A stretch of DNA of 31,585 nt from Microbacterium sp. (GCF_003248605.1 NZ_QFPF01000023.1:1-31585); one strand, 5' to 3'; shown: positions 23,881-30,387, counted from the stretch's first letter. The notes: a model not told the origin generated them from the sequence alone. Made by a program: numbers and translations.

Positions 23881-23968
23881 TGGTGGTCGAGGTGCGTCCC
23901 GGGGACTCTGACGCCCCAACGTGGTGGTCGAGGTGCGTCCCGGGGGTTCTGACGCCCCAACGTGGTGG
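23866..23968. repeat. 41-bp tandem array (two and a half units)
   Basis: Units start at 23866, 23907 and 23948 with TCTGACGCCCCAACG followed by TGGTGGTCGAGG. The first two are complete and nearly identical; the third breaks off after TGGTGG. The array grows out of the right arm of the 68-bp element, so the CGCCCCAACG block is shared. It ends 25 nt before the stop codon of the acetyltransferase gene, which faces it. Confidence 0.85.
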
Positions 23969-23993
23969 CGCAAGGGCCGGGTTGCGCCTGCGC

Positions 23994-24584
23994 TCAGCGC
24001 CGTGCGAGCCGCGCGCGCAGTCCGGCGCGCACGGCCGGCCACTCGTGCGGCAGGATCGAGTACACGACCGTGTCGCGCAGCGTGCCATCGGGCATGACGC
24101 TGTGGTTGCGCAGGACCCCATCCTGTTTCGCGCCGAGCCGCTCGATCGCTGCGCGCGATTGCCGATTGTGCCAGTGGGTGCGAAACTCCACCGCGATCGC
24201 CTCGCAGCCCTCGAAAGCATGACCGAGCAGGAGCAGCTTCGCCTCGGTGTTCACCGCCGTGCGCTGCACCGACGGCGCGAGCCACGTGTAGCCGATCTCG
24301 ACACGACGGTTGCGCTCGTCGATGTTGCAGAACGTCGTCATGCCGACGGCACGGCCGGATGCTGTCGCCACGACAGCCCACGGGTTCATGCGCCGCGCGG
24401 CATGCTCGCCCTGGCGGCGCGCGATCTCGCCTTCGACGGCGGCGGAGTCGGGAACCGACGTGTACCACGGACGCGCGTCGCCGAATTCTCGAGCCGCGTC
24501 CTGGAGATCGGTGGTGTGGATATCGGCGAGCGGCTCGAGCCGCACGTGCGTTCCGTCGAGGGGCAGCGGATCGGCGAGCAGCAT
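23994..24584 (-). CDS. GNAT-family N-acetyltransferase (RimJ/RimL-like)
   Basis: The 196-aa protein fits the GNAT subgroup of ribosomal-protein and small-molecule acetyltransferases. LDGTHVRLEPL near the N-terminus, VGMTTFCNIDERNRRVEIGYTWL in the core strands and NRQSRAAIERLGAKQDG (acetyl-CoA/late helix region) are all typical. The acceptor substrate cannot be told. The ATG at 24584 is chosen because TACGAT, a good -10, ends 6 nt before it; a longer upstream frame would run into the repeat at 24640. It lies between a tandem array at its 3' end and a 68-bp element upstream, within the accessory cassette. Confidence 0.88.
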   Translation of the reverse strand: MLLADPLPLDGTHVRLEPLADIHTTDLQDAAREFGDARPWYTSVPDSAAVEGEIARRQGEHAARRMNPWAVVATASGRAVGMTTFCNIDERNRRVEIGYTWLAPSVQRTAVNTEAKLLLLGHAFEGCEAIAVEFRTHWHNRQSRAAIERLGAKQDGVLRNHSVMPDGTLRDTVVYSILPHEWPAVRAGLRARLARR

Positions 24585-24596
24585 CCATCGATCGTA
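24585..24596 (-). promoter_or_regulatory. Leaderless-type promoter of the GNAT gene (-10 TACGAT)
   Basis: On the minus strand TACGAT (24596-24591) fits TANNNT and ends 6 nt before the ATG at 24584. There is no Shine-Dalgarno sequence in between. No clear -35 is visible. Confidence 0.45.
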
Positions 24597-24639
24597 TCGA
24601 GGCCTGCGCGGACGATCGGTGTGCGCAGCAGCCTCGGCT

Positions 24640-24707
24640 CGTTGGGGCGTCAAAATCACGTGAAGGCGTGGAGTTCCGCGCCCCAACGCAGCGCCGACGC
24701 CCCACCG
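24640..24707. repeat. 68-bp palindromic element, copy 2 (degraded)
   Basis: It begins CGTTGGGGCGTCAAAATC and ends GACGCCCCACCG, with CGCCCCAACG inside. Length is exactly 68 bp like the other copies, but several arm positions no longer pair (for example TGAAGGCG for TTGGGGCG). It fills the gap between the nuclease-like gene (stop at 24729) and the GNAT promoter, so it could also act as a terminator between them. Confidence 0.75.
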
Positions 24708-24728
24708 GCTCCAACGGGCCCTGCGTCG

Positions 24729-25676
24729 TCAGGGTCGCGGCACCGCCACGCCGAATGCCGCGAGCCGGGCCGCCAGCGTTCGAACCGAGGCGAGGTGAGT
24801 CATCTCCCAGCGCAGAATCCGCCAGCCGGTCGTGCCTCGGATCCAGTCCTCGCGGCGCTTCTCATCGAGCAGGGCCTGCTGGGGCGTGCGGCCGGCGAGG
24901 AAGAGGGGGTCGGAGTACTTCGCTTCGCCGTCGAACTCGCCGAAGGCGAGGATGTCGTCCAGACCGAAATCGACGAAGTAGCGGGTGCTATCCGGTCCGG
25001 GTACCTCGACCTGCAGGCGCGGCGCCGCGAAACCCAGCCGGTGCAGGTAGAGCCTGCTGATGCTCTCTCCCGGTCGGTCGGCGCGCGGGTCTGCGAACGT
25101 GATCAGCTCCGTCGCCCGGGCGGCGCCGGGGGTGCGCGGCGTCAGCCAGTCCAGCGCGTCGCGGCGCAGCCGGTCGACCGCCGCCTGATCCTCTCTTCTT
25201 GCCGAGCGCAGCGCCGCGTCGGCGACGGCGACCGCCGCCTCCGGCGCGTCGAATCGTGCGACGCTCGACATGGTGCGCGCGAGGTCGGTGATCAGCAGAC
25301 CACGGACCTCGATCACCCCCGCATCGGTCGTGCCTCGATGACGACTGATATCGGCTGCCAGATGATCGCGAGGATTCGGTGCGATGACGTGCGTGCGCTC
25401 GTCGCGGGATCGGAACACGGGTAGTCCGTGCACGGCCGCGGCCGTGGAGTGCGAGAACACGGGCGGCTCATCCGATGCTGCGTGCCAAGCCCGAGCGCGC
25501 AGGATGCGCCACTGCTCGGGTGTGAGCGCGACGGCATCGGCGCTCGAGACATAGATTCCCCGCCGCACCCGCGTGATCGTTCCCGTCTCGACGTGACGTT
25601 TGATCTGCCGATCCGTCAGCCCCGCCCTCGCGAGGGTTCGATTCGTCGCGAGCGGGATGGCGAAGGCATCGGTCAT
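24729..25676 (-). CDS. AbiEi-like winged-helix protein fused to a DUF559/Vsr-like nuclease domain
   Basis: The 315-aa protein starts with an AbiEi-antitoxin-like N-terminal winged helix (LTDRQIKRHVETGTITRVRRGIYV, about 20-43). A middle region (about 65-180) resembles AbiEi-type proteins with HSTAAAVHGLP. The C-terminal domain (about 200-295) has the layout of PD-(D/E)XK/very-short-patch-repair-like DUF559 proteins: Glu204 (GESISRLYL), Asp236 (YFVDFGLDD), EFDGEAKY with Glu247/Asp249/Lys253, and GWRILRWE. All residues expected for a metal-dependent nuclease are present. No AbiEii toxin gene is next to it. The ATG at 25676 is preferred to an upstream GTG-type extension. A perfect 12-bp inverted repeat lies 15 bp upstream. 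Cellular role unknown; defence or DNA repair is a guess. Confidence 0.8.
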   Translation of the reverse strand: MTDAFAIPLATNRTLARAGLTDRQIKRHVETGTITRVRRGIYVSSADAVALTPEQWRILRARAWHAASDEPPVFSHSTAAAVHGLPVFRSRDERTHVIAPNPRDHLAADISRHRGTTDAGVIEVRGLLITDLARTMSSVARFDAPEAAVAVADAALRSARREDQAAVDRLRRDALDWLTPRTPGAARATELITFADPRADRPGESISRLYLHRLGFAAPRLQVEVPGPDSTRYFVDFGLDDILAFGEFDGEAKYSDPLFLAGRTPQQALLDEKRREDWIRGTTGWRILRWEMTHLASVRTLAARLAAFGVAVPRP

Positions 25677-25690
25677 GAATCGAGGGTGCG

Positions 25691-25729
25691 GGATGCTGCA
25701 CGTCGCGCGGTCGCCGTCGTGCAGCATCC
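25691..25729. promoter_or_regulatory. Perfect 12-bp inverted repeat upstream of the AbiEi-like gene
   Basis: GGATGCTGCACG (25691-25702) and CGTGCAGCATCC (25718-25729) are exact reverse complements with a 15-bp spacer. The near arm is 15 bp from the ATG at 25676. AbiEi antitoxins are known to repress their own promoter by binding inverted repeats, so this could be an autoregulatory operator. It may also form an RNA hairpin. Confidence 0.6.
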
Positions 25730-25777
25730 GGGGACTCGTCGTCGCGCACTGCAGCTGGGGAGGAGCGGCGCCTGGCG

Positions 25778-25845
25778 CGTTGGGGCGTCAGCGCGACGTT
25801 GGGGCGTGCTGCAGCGCGCCCCACGGTGATTTCGACGCCCCGACG
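25778..25845. repeat. 68-bp palindromic element, copy 3
   Basis: It starts CGTTGGGGCGTCAGCGCG and ends GACGCCCCGACG, with an inner forward CGTTGGGGCG and CGCCCCACG. It differs from copy 4 by one base in the last block. Together with copy 4 it forms a 93-bp-spaced tandem pair upstream of the AbiEi-like gene. Confidence 0.85.
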
Positions 25846-25870
25846 TGGGTCGGGGCCGCCCGGCTTCGCG

Positions 25871-25938
25871 CGTTGGGGCGTCAGCGCGACGTTGGGGCGT
25901 GCTGCAGCGCGCCCCACGGTGATTTCGACGCCCCAACG
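25871..25938. repeat. 68-bp palindromic element, copy 4
   Basis: Nearly identical to copy 3 (one base differs), separated from it by 25 bp. Outer arms CGTTGGGGCGTC / GACGCCCCAACG pair perfectly over 12 bp. Its last block is the first block of the 21/22-bp array that follows at 25939. Confidence 0.85.
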
Positions 25939-26067
25939 CAGAGCACCGAAGCCCCAACGCAGAGCACCGACGCCCCGACGCAGAGCACCGACCGCCCCAA
26001 CGCAGAGCACCGACGCCCCAACGCAGAGCACCGACCGCCCCGACGCAGAGCACCGACACCCCAAACG
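25939..26067. repeat. Tandem array of six 21-22-bp units
   Basis: Six units begin with CAGAGCACCGA and end with the block CCCC(A/G)ACG. Unit starts are 25939, 25960, 25981, 26003, 26024 and 26046; lengths are 21, 21, 22, 21, 22 and 22 bp. Units differ by A/G in the block and by one inserted C. There are no unique spacers. The array ends 28 bp before the stop codon of the mutase gene. Whole-region translation only gives repetitive artificial peptides, so it is non-coding. Confidence 0.9.
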
Positions 26068-26095
26068 CGGGGCGGGACGCGGAAGGCGCCCCGAG

Positions 26096-27802
26096 TCAGC
26101 CGACGAGGGCGCGCGCCGCGGCGTCCAGCGCCGCGATGCGCGACCGGGCATCCTCGGCTGTGTCGCCACGCACATCGAGGTAGACCTTGAGCTTGGGCTC
26201 GGTACCGCTCGGGCGCACGATCACGCGTGATCCGTCGTCGAGCCACACCCGCAGTACGTCGCCGCGCGGCAGGTCGCCGTCGCCGCGCAGCAGATCGTCG
26301 ATGCGCGTGACGTGAACTCCCGCGAGTTCGGCGGGGGGCTGCCGACGCAGCCTCGCCATGATGTCGGCGATGACGCGCACGTCCTCGACCCGCACCGAGA
26401 CCTGACCGCTGGCGAAGTGACCGAACTGGGCGGTCAGCTCGTCGACGAGTCCCGCGAGCGACGACCCACGCCCCCGCGCCTCCGCGGCAAGGCCGAGCAG
26501 GGCGACGGTCGCCGAGAGTCCGTCCTTGTCGCGCACGGTGCCGGGGTTCACGAGATACCCGAGGGCCTCCTCGAACCCGTAGATCAGCCCGGGCGCGCGC
26601 GAGATCCACTTGAACCCGGTCAGCGTCTCGTGAAAGTCCAGGCCGTAGTGCCCGGCGATCGCGCGCAGCCCGGGCGAGGACACGAGCGAGCAGGCCAGCG
26701 ACGCGCCGGGCACCGCTCCCGCCTCGCGGGCCAGGCGAGCCGCCCGCCACCCGAGCAGCAGCCCCACTTCGTTGCCCGACAGCGCGCGCCAGCCTCCCTC
26801 GACGTCCGCGGGCACGGCGACAGCGAGCCGGTCCGCGTCGGGGTCGTTCGCAACCACGAACTCGGCGTCCGCCGCACGCGCCGCCTCGTAGGCGAGGTCC
26901 ATCGCGCCGGGCTCCTCGGGGTTAGGGAACGCCACGGTCGGAAAAGCCGGGTCGGGCTCGATCTGCCGCTCGACGAGAACGGGCTCCGGATAGCTCGCCG
27001 ACGCGAGGATCCGCGCCAGCGTGTCCCATCCCACACCGTGCATCGCGGTGTACACCCAGCGCATGCCCGCGGCGGTCTCGGGCGCGGGCGAGACCGCCGC
27101 CGTCGCCGCGACGTAGGCGTCGACGACCGACTCGGGCGCACTCTCGTAGCCGAGCGACCGCGGCAGCCGCGACACCGGAATCTCCGCCGCCACCCGCACG
27201 ATGTGCGCCGAGATCTGCGCGTCGGCGGGCGACACGATTTGGGCGCCCTCGTCGGCGCCGCCGAGATACACCTTGTACCCGTTGTCGTCCGGTGGGTTGT
27301 GGCTGGCGGTCACCATGACCCCCGCGTCGGCGCCGAGGTGACGCACGGCGAACGCGAGTACCGGCGTCGGCAGCAGTCGGGGCAGCAGGATGGCGCGCAG
27401 GCCCGCCCCCGCGAAGACCTCGGCGGAGTCCCGCGCGAAGACGTCGGAGTTGCGCCGGCCGTCGTACCCGATCACGACACTCGGTGTGACGCCTTCGTCC
27501 GCCCGCTCGCGCAGATAGGACGCAAAACCCGCGGCCGCCTGCGCGACGAGCACCCTGTTCATGCGGTTGGGACCGGCTCCGAGTTCGCCGCGCAGTCCGG
27601 CGGTGCCGAACGCGAGGCGCGAGCCGAATCGATCCGCCAGATCCGCGCGCGCCCCCTCGTCCCCCTCCGCCCGCGCGAGCAGGTCCTCGAGCTCGGCGCG
27701 CGTCTGCGGGTCGGGATCCTGCGCGAGCCAGGCCCGCGCCTGTGCGATCACGTCACCCGAAGAGGCGCGGGATGCCGGGGCCCCGGCATCCACGTCGTTC
27801 AC
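26096..27802 (-). CDS. Phospho-sugar mutase (phosphomannomutase/phosphoglucomutase family)
   Basis: The 568-aa protein is a four-domain alpha-D-phosphohexomutase. It has the phosphoserine loop VTASHNPPDDNGYK (Ser167), the metal loop NDPDADRLAV (Asp320, Asp322, Asp324), the sugar-specificity loop GFEEALGY (409-416) and the phosphate-binding loop RPSGTEPK (530-537). The GEEALGY-type loop and length match the PgcA/PmmB group. The GTG at 27802 overlaps the stop of the purine nucleoside phosphorylase gene (GTGA). That coupling, also seen as deoD-pmmB in M. tuberculosis, suggests it may handle ribose-1-phosphate or hexose-1-phosphate. The exact substrate cannot be decided from sequence; it could also supply mannose-1-phosphate to ManC. 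Confidence 0.92.
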   Translation of the reverse strand: MNDVDAGAPASRASSGDVIAQARAWLAQDPDPQTRAELEDLLARAEGDEGARADLADRFGSRLAFGTAGLRGELGAGPNRMNRVLVAQAAAGFASYLRERADEGVTPSVVIGYDGRRNSDVFARDSAEVFAGAGLRAILLPRLLPTPVLAFAVRHLGADAGVMVTASHNPPDDNGYKVYLGGADEGAQIVSPADAQISAHIVRVAAEIPVSRLPRSLGYESAPESVVDAYVAATAAVSPAPETAAGMRWVYTAMHGVGWDTLARILASASYPEPVLVERQIEPDPAFPTVAFPNPEEPGAMDLAYEAARAADAEFVVANDPDADRLAVAVPADVEGGWRALSGNEVGLLLGWRAARLAREAGAVPGASLACSLVSSPGLRAIAGHYGLDFHETLTGFKWISRAPGLIYGFEEALGYLVNPGTVRDKDGLSATVALLGLAAEARGRGSSLAGLVDELTAQFGHFASGQVSVRVEDVRVIADIMARLRRQPPAELAGVHVTRIDDLLRGDGDLPRGDVLRVWLDDGSRVIVRPSGTEPKLKVYLDVRGDTAEDARSRIAALDAAARALVG

Positions 27803-28632
27803 AGCGCCCCGATCACGCGGGCCAGGAGCGAGGAGATGACCGGCTCGGCCTCGCGTCCGGCCTCGATCACCTCCTGGTGACTGAGGGGCGTGGTCTGGAT
27901 GCCGGCGGCCATGTTCGTGATGAGCGAGAAGCCCAGCACCTCCATACCGGCCTGGCGGGCCGCGATCGCCTCGAGGGCGGTGGACATGCCCACGATGTGA
28001 CCGCCGATGGTCTTGGCCATGCGCACCTCTGCGGGGGTCTCGTACTGCGGCCCGCGGAACTGGCAGTAGACGCCCTCGTCGAGCGTGGGATCGATCGTGC
28101 GCGCGAGGTCACGCAGGCGCAGGGAGTACAGATCGGTCAGGTCGATGAACGTCGCGCCCTCGAGCGGCGACGCCGAGGTGAGGTTGATGTGATCGCTGAT
28201 GAGCACGGGCTGCCCGGGCTTCCAGGCGGGCTTGATGCCGCCCGCGCCGTTGGTGAGCACCATCGTGCGCGCACCCGTCGCCGCGGCCGTGCGCACGCTG
28301 TGCACCACCCGCCGCACCCCGTGGCCCTCGTAGTAGTGCGTGCGGGCGCCGATCACCAGCACGTGCTTGCCCTTGGGGGTGGTCACACTGCGAAGTGTGC
28401 CCACATGGCCTTCGAGGGCGGGCTTGCTGAATCCCGTGACCTCGGTGGCGGGAAAGGCCGCGACCTGCTCGCCGAGCAGCTCGGCGGACTTGCCCCAGCC
28501 CGATCCGAGGGTCAGGGCGATGTCGTGCTGCGCGACGCCCGTGAGGCGCGCGATGTCGTCCGCTGCCTGCGCCGCGACCTCGAAGGGGTCGGTGGCGGGA
28601 TCGTCGAGCGGGTGTGTGGTGTGCGATGACAT
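27799..28632 (-). CDS. punA: Purine nucleoside phosphorylase
   Basis: The 277-aa protein is a trimeric class I PNP. It has the phosphate-binding LGSGWG, the HYYEGHG motif, the MVLTNGAGGI segment, the purine-site CQFRGPQYETPAEVRM (Glu) and LITNMAAGI (Asn). It cleaves inosine, guanosine and their deoxy forms with phosphate into purine base and (deoxy)ribose-1-phosphate, the step after adenosine deaminase. The ATG at 28632 lies 6 nt after a -10 box (TAAAGT). It is the first gene of a two-gene unit with the mutase and diverges from lpdA. Confidence 0.95.
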   Translation of the reverse strand: MSSHTTHPLDDPATDPFEVAAQAADDIARLTGVAQHDIALTLGSGWGKSAELLGEQVAAFPATEVTGFSKPALEGHVGTLRSVTTPKGKHVLVIGARTHYYEGHGVRRVVHSVRTAAATGARTMVLTNGAGGIKPAWKPGQPVLISDHINLTSASPLEGATFIDLTDLYSLRLRDLARTIDPTLDEGVYCQFRGPQYETPAEVRMAKTIGGHIVGMSTALEAIAARQAGMEVLGFSLITNMAAGIQTTPLSHQEVIEAGREAEPVISSLLARVIGAL

Positions 28633-28644
28633 GTCCCCACTTTA
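28633..28644 (-). promoter_or_regulatory. Leaderless-type promoter of punA (-10 TAAAGT)
   Basis: On the minus strand TAAAGT (28644-28639) fits TANNNT and ends 6 nt before the ATG at 28632. The intervening GGGGAC is too close to act as a normal ribosome binding site. No convincing -35 is seen. Confidence 0.5.
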
Positions 28645-28701
28645 GAAAGCGCGGGGCGCGCGGGCCAGACGGCCGCGCCGCGCGTGTGCGCGTCCGGGTG
28701 A

Positions 28702-28714
28702 CAGAATGGGGATC
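28702..28714 (+). promoter_or_regulatory. Possible leaderless-type promoter of lpdA (-10 CAGAAT)
   Basis: CAGAAT (28702-28707) matches four of six -10 positions and ends 7 nt before the ATG at 28715. GGGGAT between them is too near the ATG for a usual ribosome binding site. If correct, the ATG at 28706 is not the start. Confidence 0.35.
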
Positions 28715-30163
28715 ATGCCGGGTGAGTTCGAGCGCACACAACGGATCGCGATCATCGGCGGGGGGCCCGGCGGATACGAAGCCGCGCTGGCCGGCGCCCA
28801 GCTGGGAGCCGAGGTGACGCTCATCGAGCGGGCGGGCGTGGGCGGTTCGGCGGTCATCACCGACGTGGTGCCGTCGAAGACCCTCATCGCCACCGCCGAC
28901 GCCGCATCGGCGATCTCGGAGGCGACCGACCTCGGCGTGCAGTTCTTCGCGCGCGGGTCCGACGGCAAGCCCAGCCGGCCCGAGGTCGCGATCAACCTGG
29001 CGACGATCAACAAGCGCCTGCTCGCCCTCGCGCGTCAGCAGTCCGAAGACATGCGCGCCTCGCTCGCCGCAGCGGGCGTGCGCATCATCTCCGGCCACGG
29101 ACGGCTCGAAGGCACGGATGCTGTCGTGGTATCCACTGGCGCGGGCGGCACGGACTTCGACCGGATCGAGGCCGACACGTTCGTCGTCACGGTGGGGGCG
29201 TCGCCGCGCGAGCTGCCCAGCGCCAAGCCCGACGGCGAGCGCATCCTGACCTGGACCCAGCTCTACGACATGCCGGCGCTGCCCGAGCACCTGATCGTCG
29301 TGGGCTCGGGTGTCACGGGGGCCGAGTTCGCTTCGGCCTACATGAACCTCGGGGCCAAGGTCACGCTGGTCTCCTCCCGCGATCAGGTGCTGCCCGGCGA
29401 GGACGCCGACGCCGCCGCCGTGCTCGAGAAGGTCTTCAAGCGCGGTGGCATGACCCTGCTGTCCAAGGCGCGGGCCGAGTCCGTCGTCCGGGACGGCGAC
29501 GGTGTCGTGGTCTCGCTCGCGGACGGCCGCACGATCGAGGGCAGCCACTGCCTCATGGCGGTCGGCTCGGTCCCCAACACCGCCGGCATCGGCCTCGCGG
29601 AGGCGGGTGTGCAGATGACCGACTCCGGTCACATCCGCGTCAACCGCGTCGCGCGCACGTCGGTGCCCAACATCTATGCGGCGGGCGACTGCACGACCTT
29701 CGTCCCGCTCGCTTCGGTCGCCTCGATGCAGGGGCGTACGGCCGTGTTCCACGCGATGGGGGACGTCGTCATCCCCGTCGAACGCCGCCGCATCGCCGCG
29801 AACATCTTCACGGCGCCCGAGATCGCGACCGTCGGCTGGTCGGAGCAGGACGTCATCGAGGGGCGGATCGAGGGAGTCGTGCACAAGCTGCCGCTGGCGT
29901 CGAATCCCCGCGCGAAGATGATGGGCATCAAGGACGGCTTCGTCAAACTGCTCGCCCGCCGCGGGTCGGGCACCGTGATCGGCGGCGTGATCGTCGGGCC
30001 GAAGGCGTCCGAGCTGATCTACCCGATCGCCGTCGCCGTGGACCGCCGTCTGAGCGTCGACCAACTCTCCCGCGCGTTCACGGTGTATCCGTCGCTCACC
30101 GGCAGCATCACCGACGCTGCGCGTGCGATGCACATCGTCGACCGCGACCACGAGCAGTACTGA
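28715..30163 (+). CDS. lpdA: NAD(P)H-quinone dehydrogenase LpdA, flavoprotein without redox disulfide
   Basis: The 482-aa protein belongs to the pyridine nucleotide-disulfide oxidoreductase family. It has the FAD-binding motif IIGGGPGGYEAAL near the N-terminus, the NAD(P)-binding GSGVTGAEFAS, the second FAD motif IYAAGDCT and a C-terminal dimerisation domain. In place of the CxxxxC disulfide of lipoamide dehydrogenase it reads VGGSAVITDVVPSKT, with neither Cys. The C-terminal His-Glu pair (HPTxSE) is replaced by YPSLTGS. These are marks of the LpdA group (M. tuberculosis Rv3303c), which uses NAD(P)H to reduce quinones. The ATG at 28715 fits a -10 box 7 nt upstream; the ATG at 28706 is an alternative giving three more residues. 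It diverges from punA. Confidence 0.9.
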   Translation: MPGEFERTQRIAIIGGGPGGYEAALAGAQLGAEVTLIERAGVGGSAVITDVVPSKTLIATADAASAISEATDLGVQFFARGSDGKPSRPEVAINLATINKRLLALARQQSEDMRASLAAAGVRIISGHGRLEGTDAVVVSTGAGGTDFDRIEADTFVVTVGASPRELPSAKPDGERILTWTQLYDMPALPEHLIVVGSGVTGAEFASAYMNLGAKVTLVSSRDQVLPGEDADAAAVLEKVFKRGGMTLLSKARAESVVRDGDGVVVSLADGRTIEGSHCLMAVGSVPNTAGIGLAEAGVQMTDSGHIRVNRVARTSVPNIYAAGDCTTFVPLASVASMQGRTAVFHAMGDVVIPVERRRIAANIFTAPEIATVGWSEQDVIEGRIEGVVHKLPLASNPRAKMMGIKDGFVKLLARRGSGTVIGGVIVGPKASELIYPIAVAVDRRLSVDQLSRAFTVYPSLTGSITDAARAMHIVDRDHEQY

Positions 30164-30270
30164 GGTCGCGCGACTGCACCTGCACGACAGCATCCGCCCG
30201 AGGCACCCGCTTGCGCCCGGGCGCGCGGCCATGACGCCTGATCAACGCTCGTCGCTGCGGTGCCTGTGGA
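30164..30270. other. Intergenic region after lpdA, no gene seen
   Basis: Together with 30322-30387 this forms a 224-nt convergent gap between lpdA and the carboxylase gene. Apart from the palindrome at 30271-30321 it holds only a short GGGCCT-type repeat near 30360-30378 and no supported reading frame. Confidence 0.5.
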
Positions 30271-30321
30271 TGTCCCGATTTATGTCGGCCTGGCTGCGCC
30301 CAGGCGACAGAAATGGGGACA
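30271..30321. terminator. Imperfect 22-bp palindrome at the convergent lpdA/carboxylase junction
   Basis: The arm at 30271-30293 (starting TGTCCCGATTTATGTC) pairs with 30300-30321 (ending GACAGAAATGGGGACA). There are two mismatches and one bulge, around the loop CTGCGC. It lies between two genes that end facing each other, and likely works as a two-way terminator or as a REP-like element. It is unrelated in sequence to the palindrome at 10503-10569 and to the 68-bp family. Confidence 0.6.
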
Positions 30322-30387
30322 CGCCCATGCGCGGGGGGACTCCGCCGCGAGGTCGTGCGCCTGGGCCTGGGCCTGGGCGCGTGCAGG

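Noticed and set aside
23413..23952. 179-residue frame starting with the ATG repeats and overlapping the second HPr gene
   Set aside because: It runs through HPr in another frame and into the repeats, has no family features, and its N-terminus is only the translated 12-bp repeat.
25677..25727. 17-residue N-terminal extension of the AbiEi-like protein
   Set aside because: The extension would be encoded across the inverted repeat and has no ribosome binding site; homologous proteins begin close to the winged helix.
25939..26067. CRISPR-like array of six repeats
   Set aside because: Units are 21-22 bp in direct tandem with no unique spacers, and no cas genes are present. It is a plain tandem repeat.
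25468..26175. Long open frames through the repeat region giving repetitive VGALRWG / SVLCVGA peptides
   Set aside because: They are translations of the tandem DNA repeats, have no ribosome binding site, and exist in several frames because G+C-rich DNA has few stops.
30304..30323. Similarity of the palindrome arm (GACAGAAATGGGGACA) to the lpdA and punA start regions
   Set aside because: The shared part is short and purine-rich; similarity to start sites could easily be chance.
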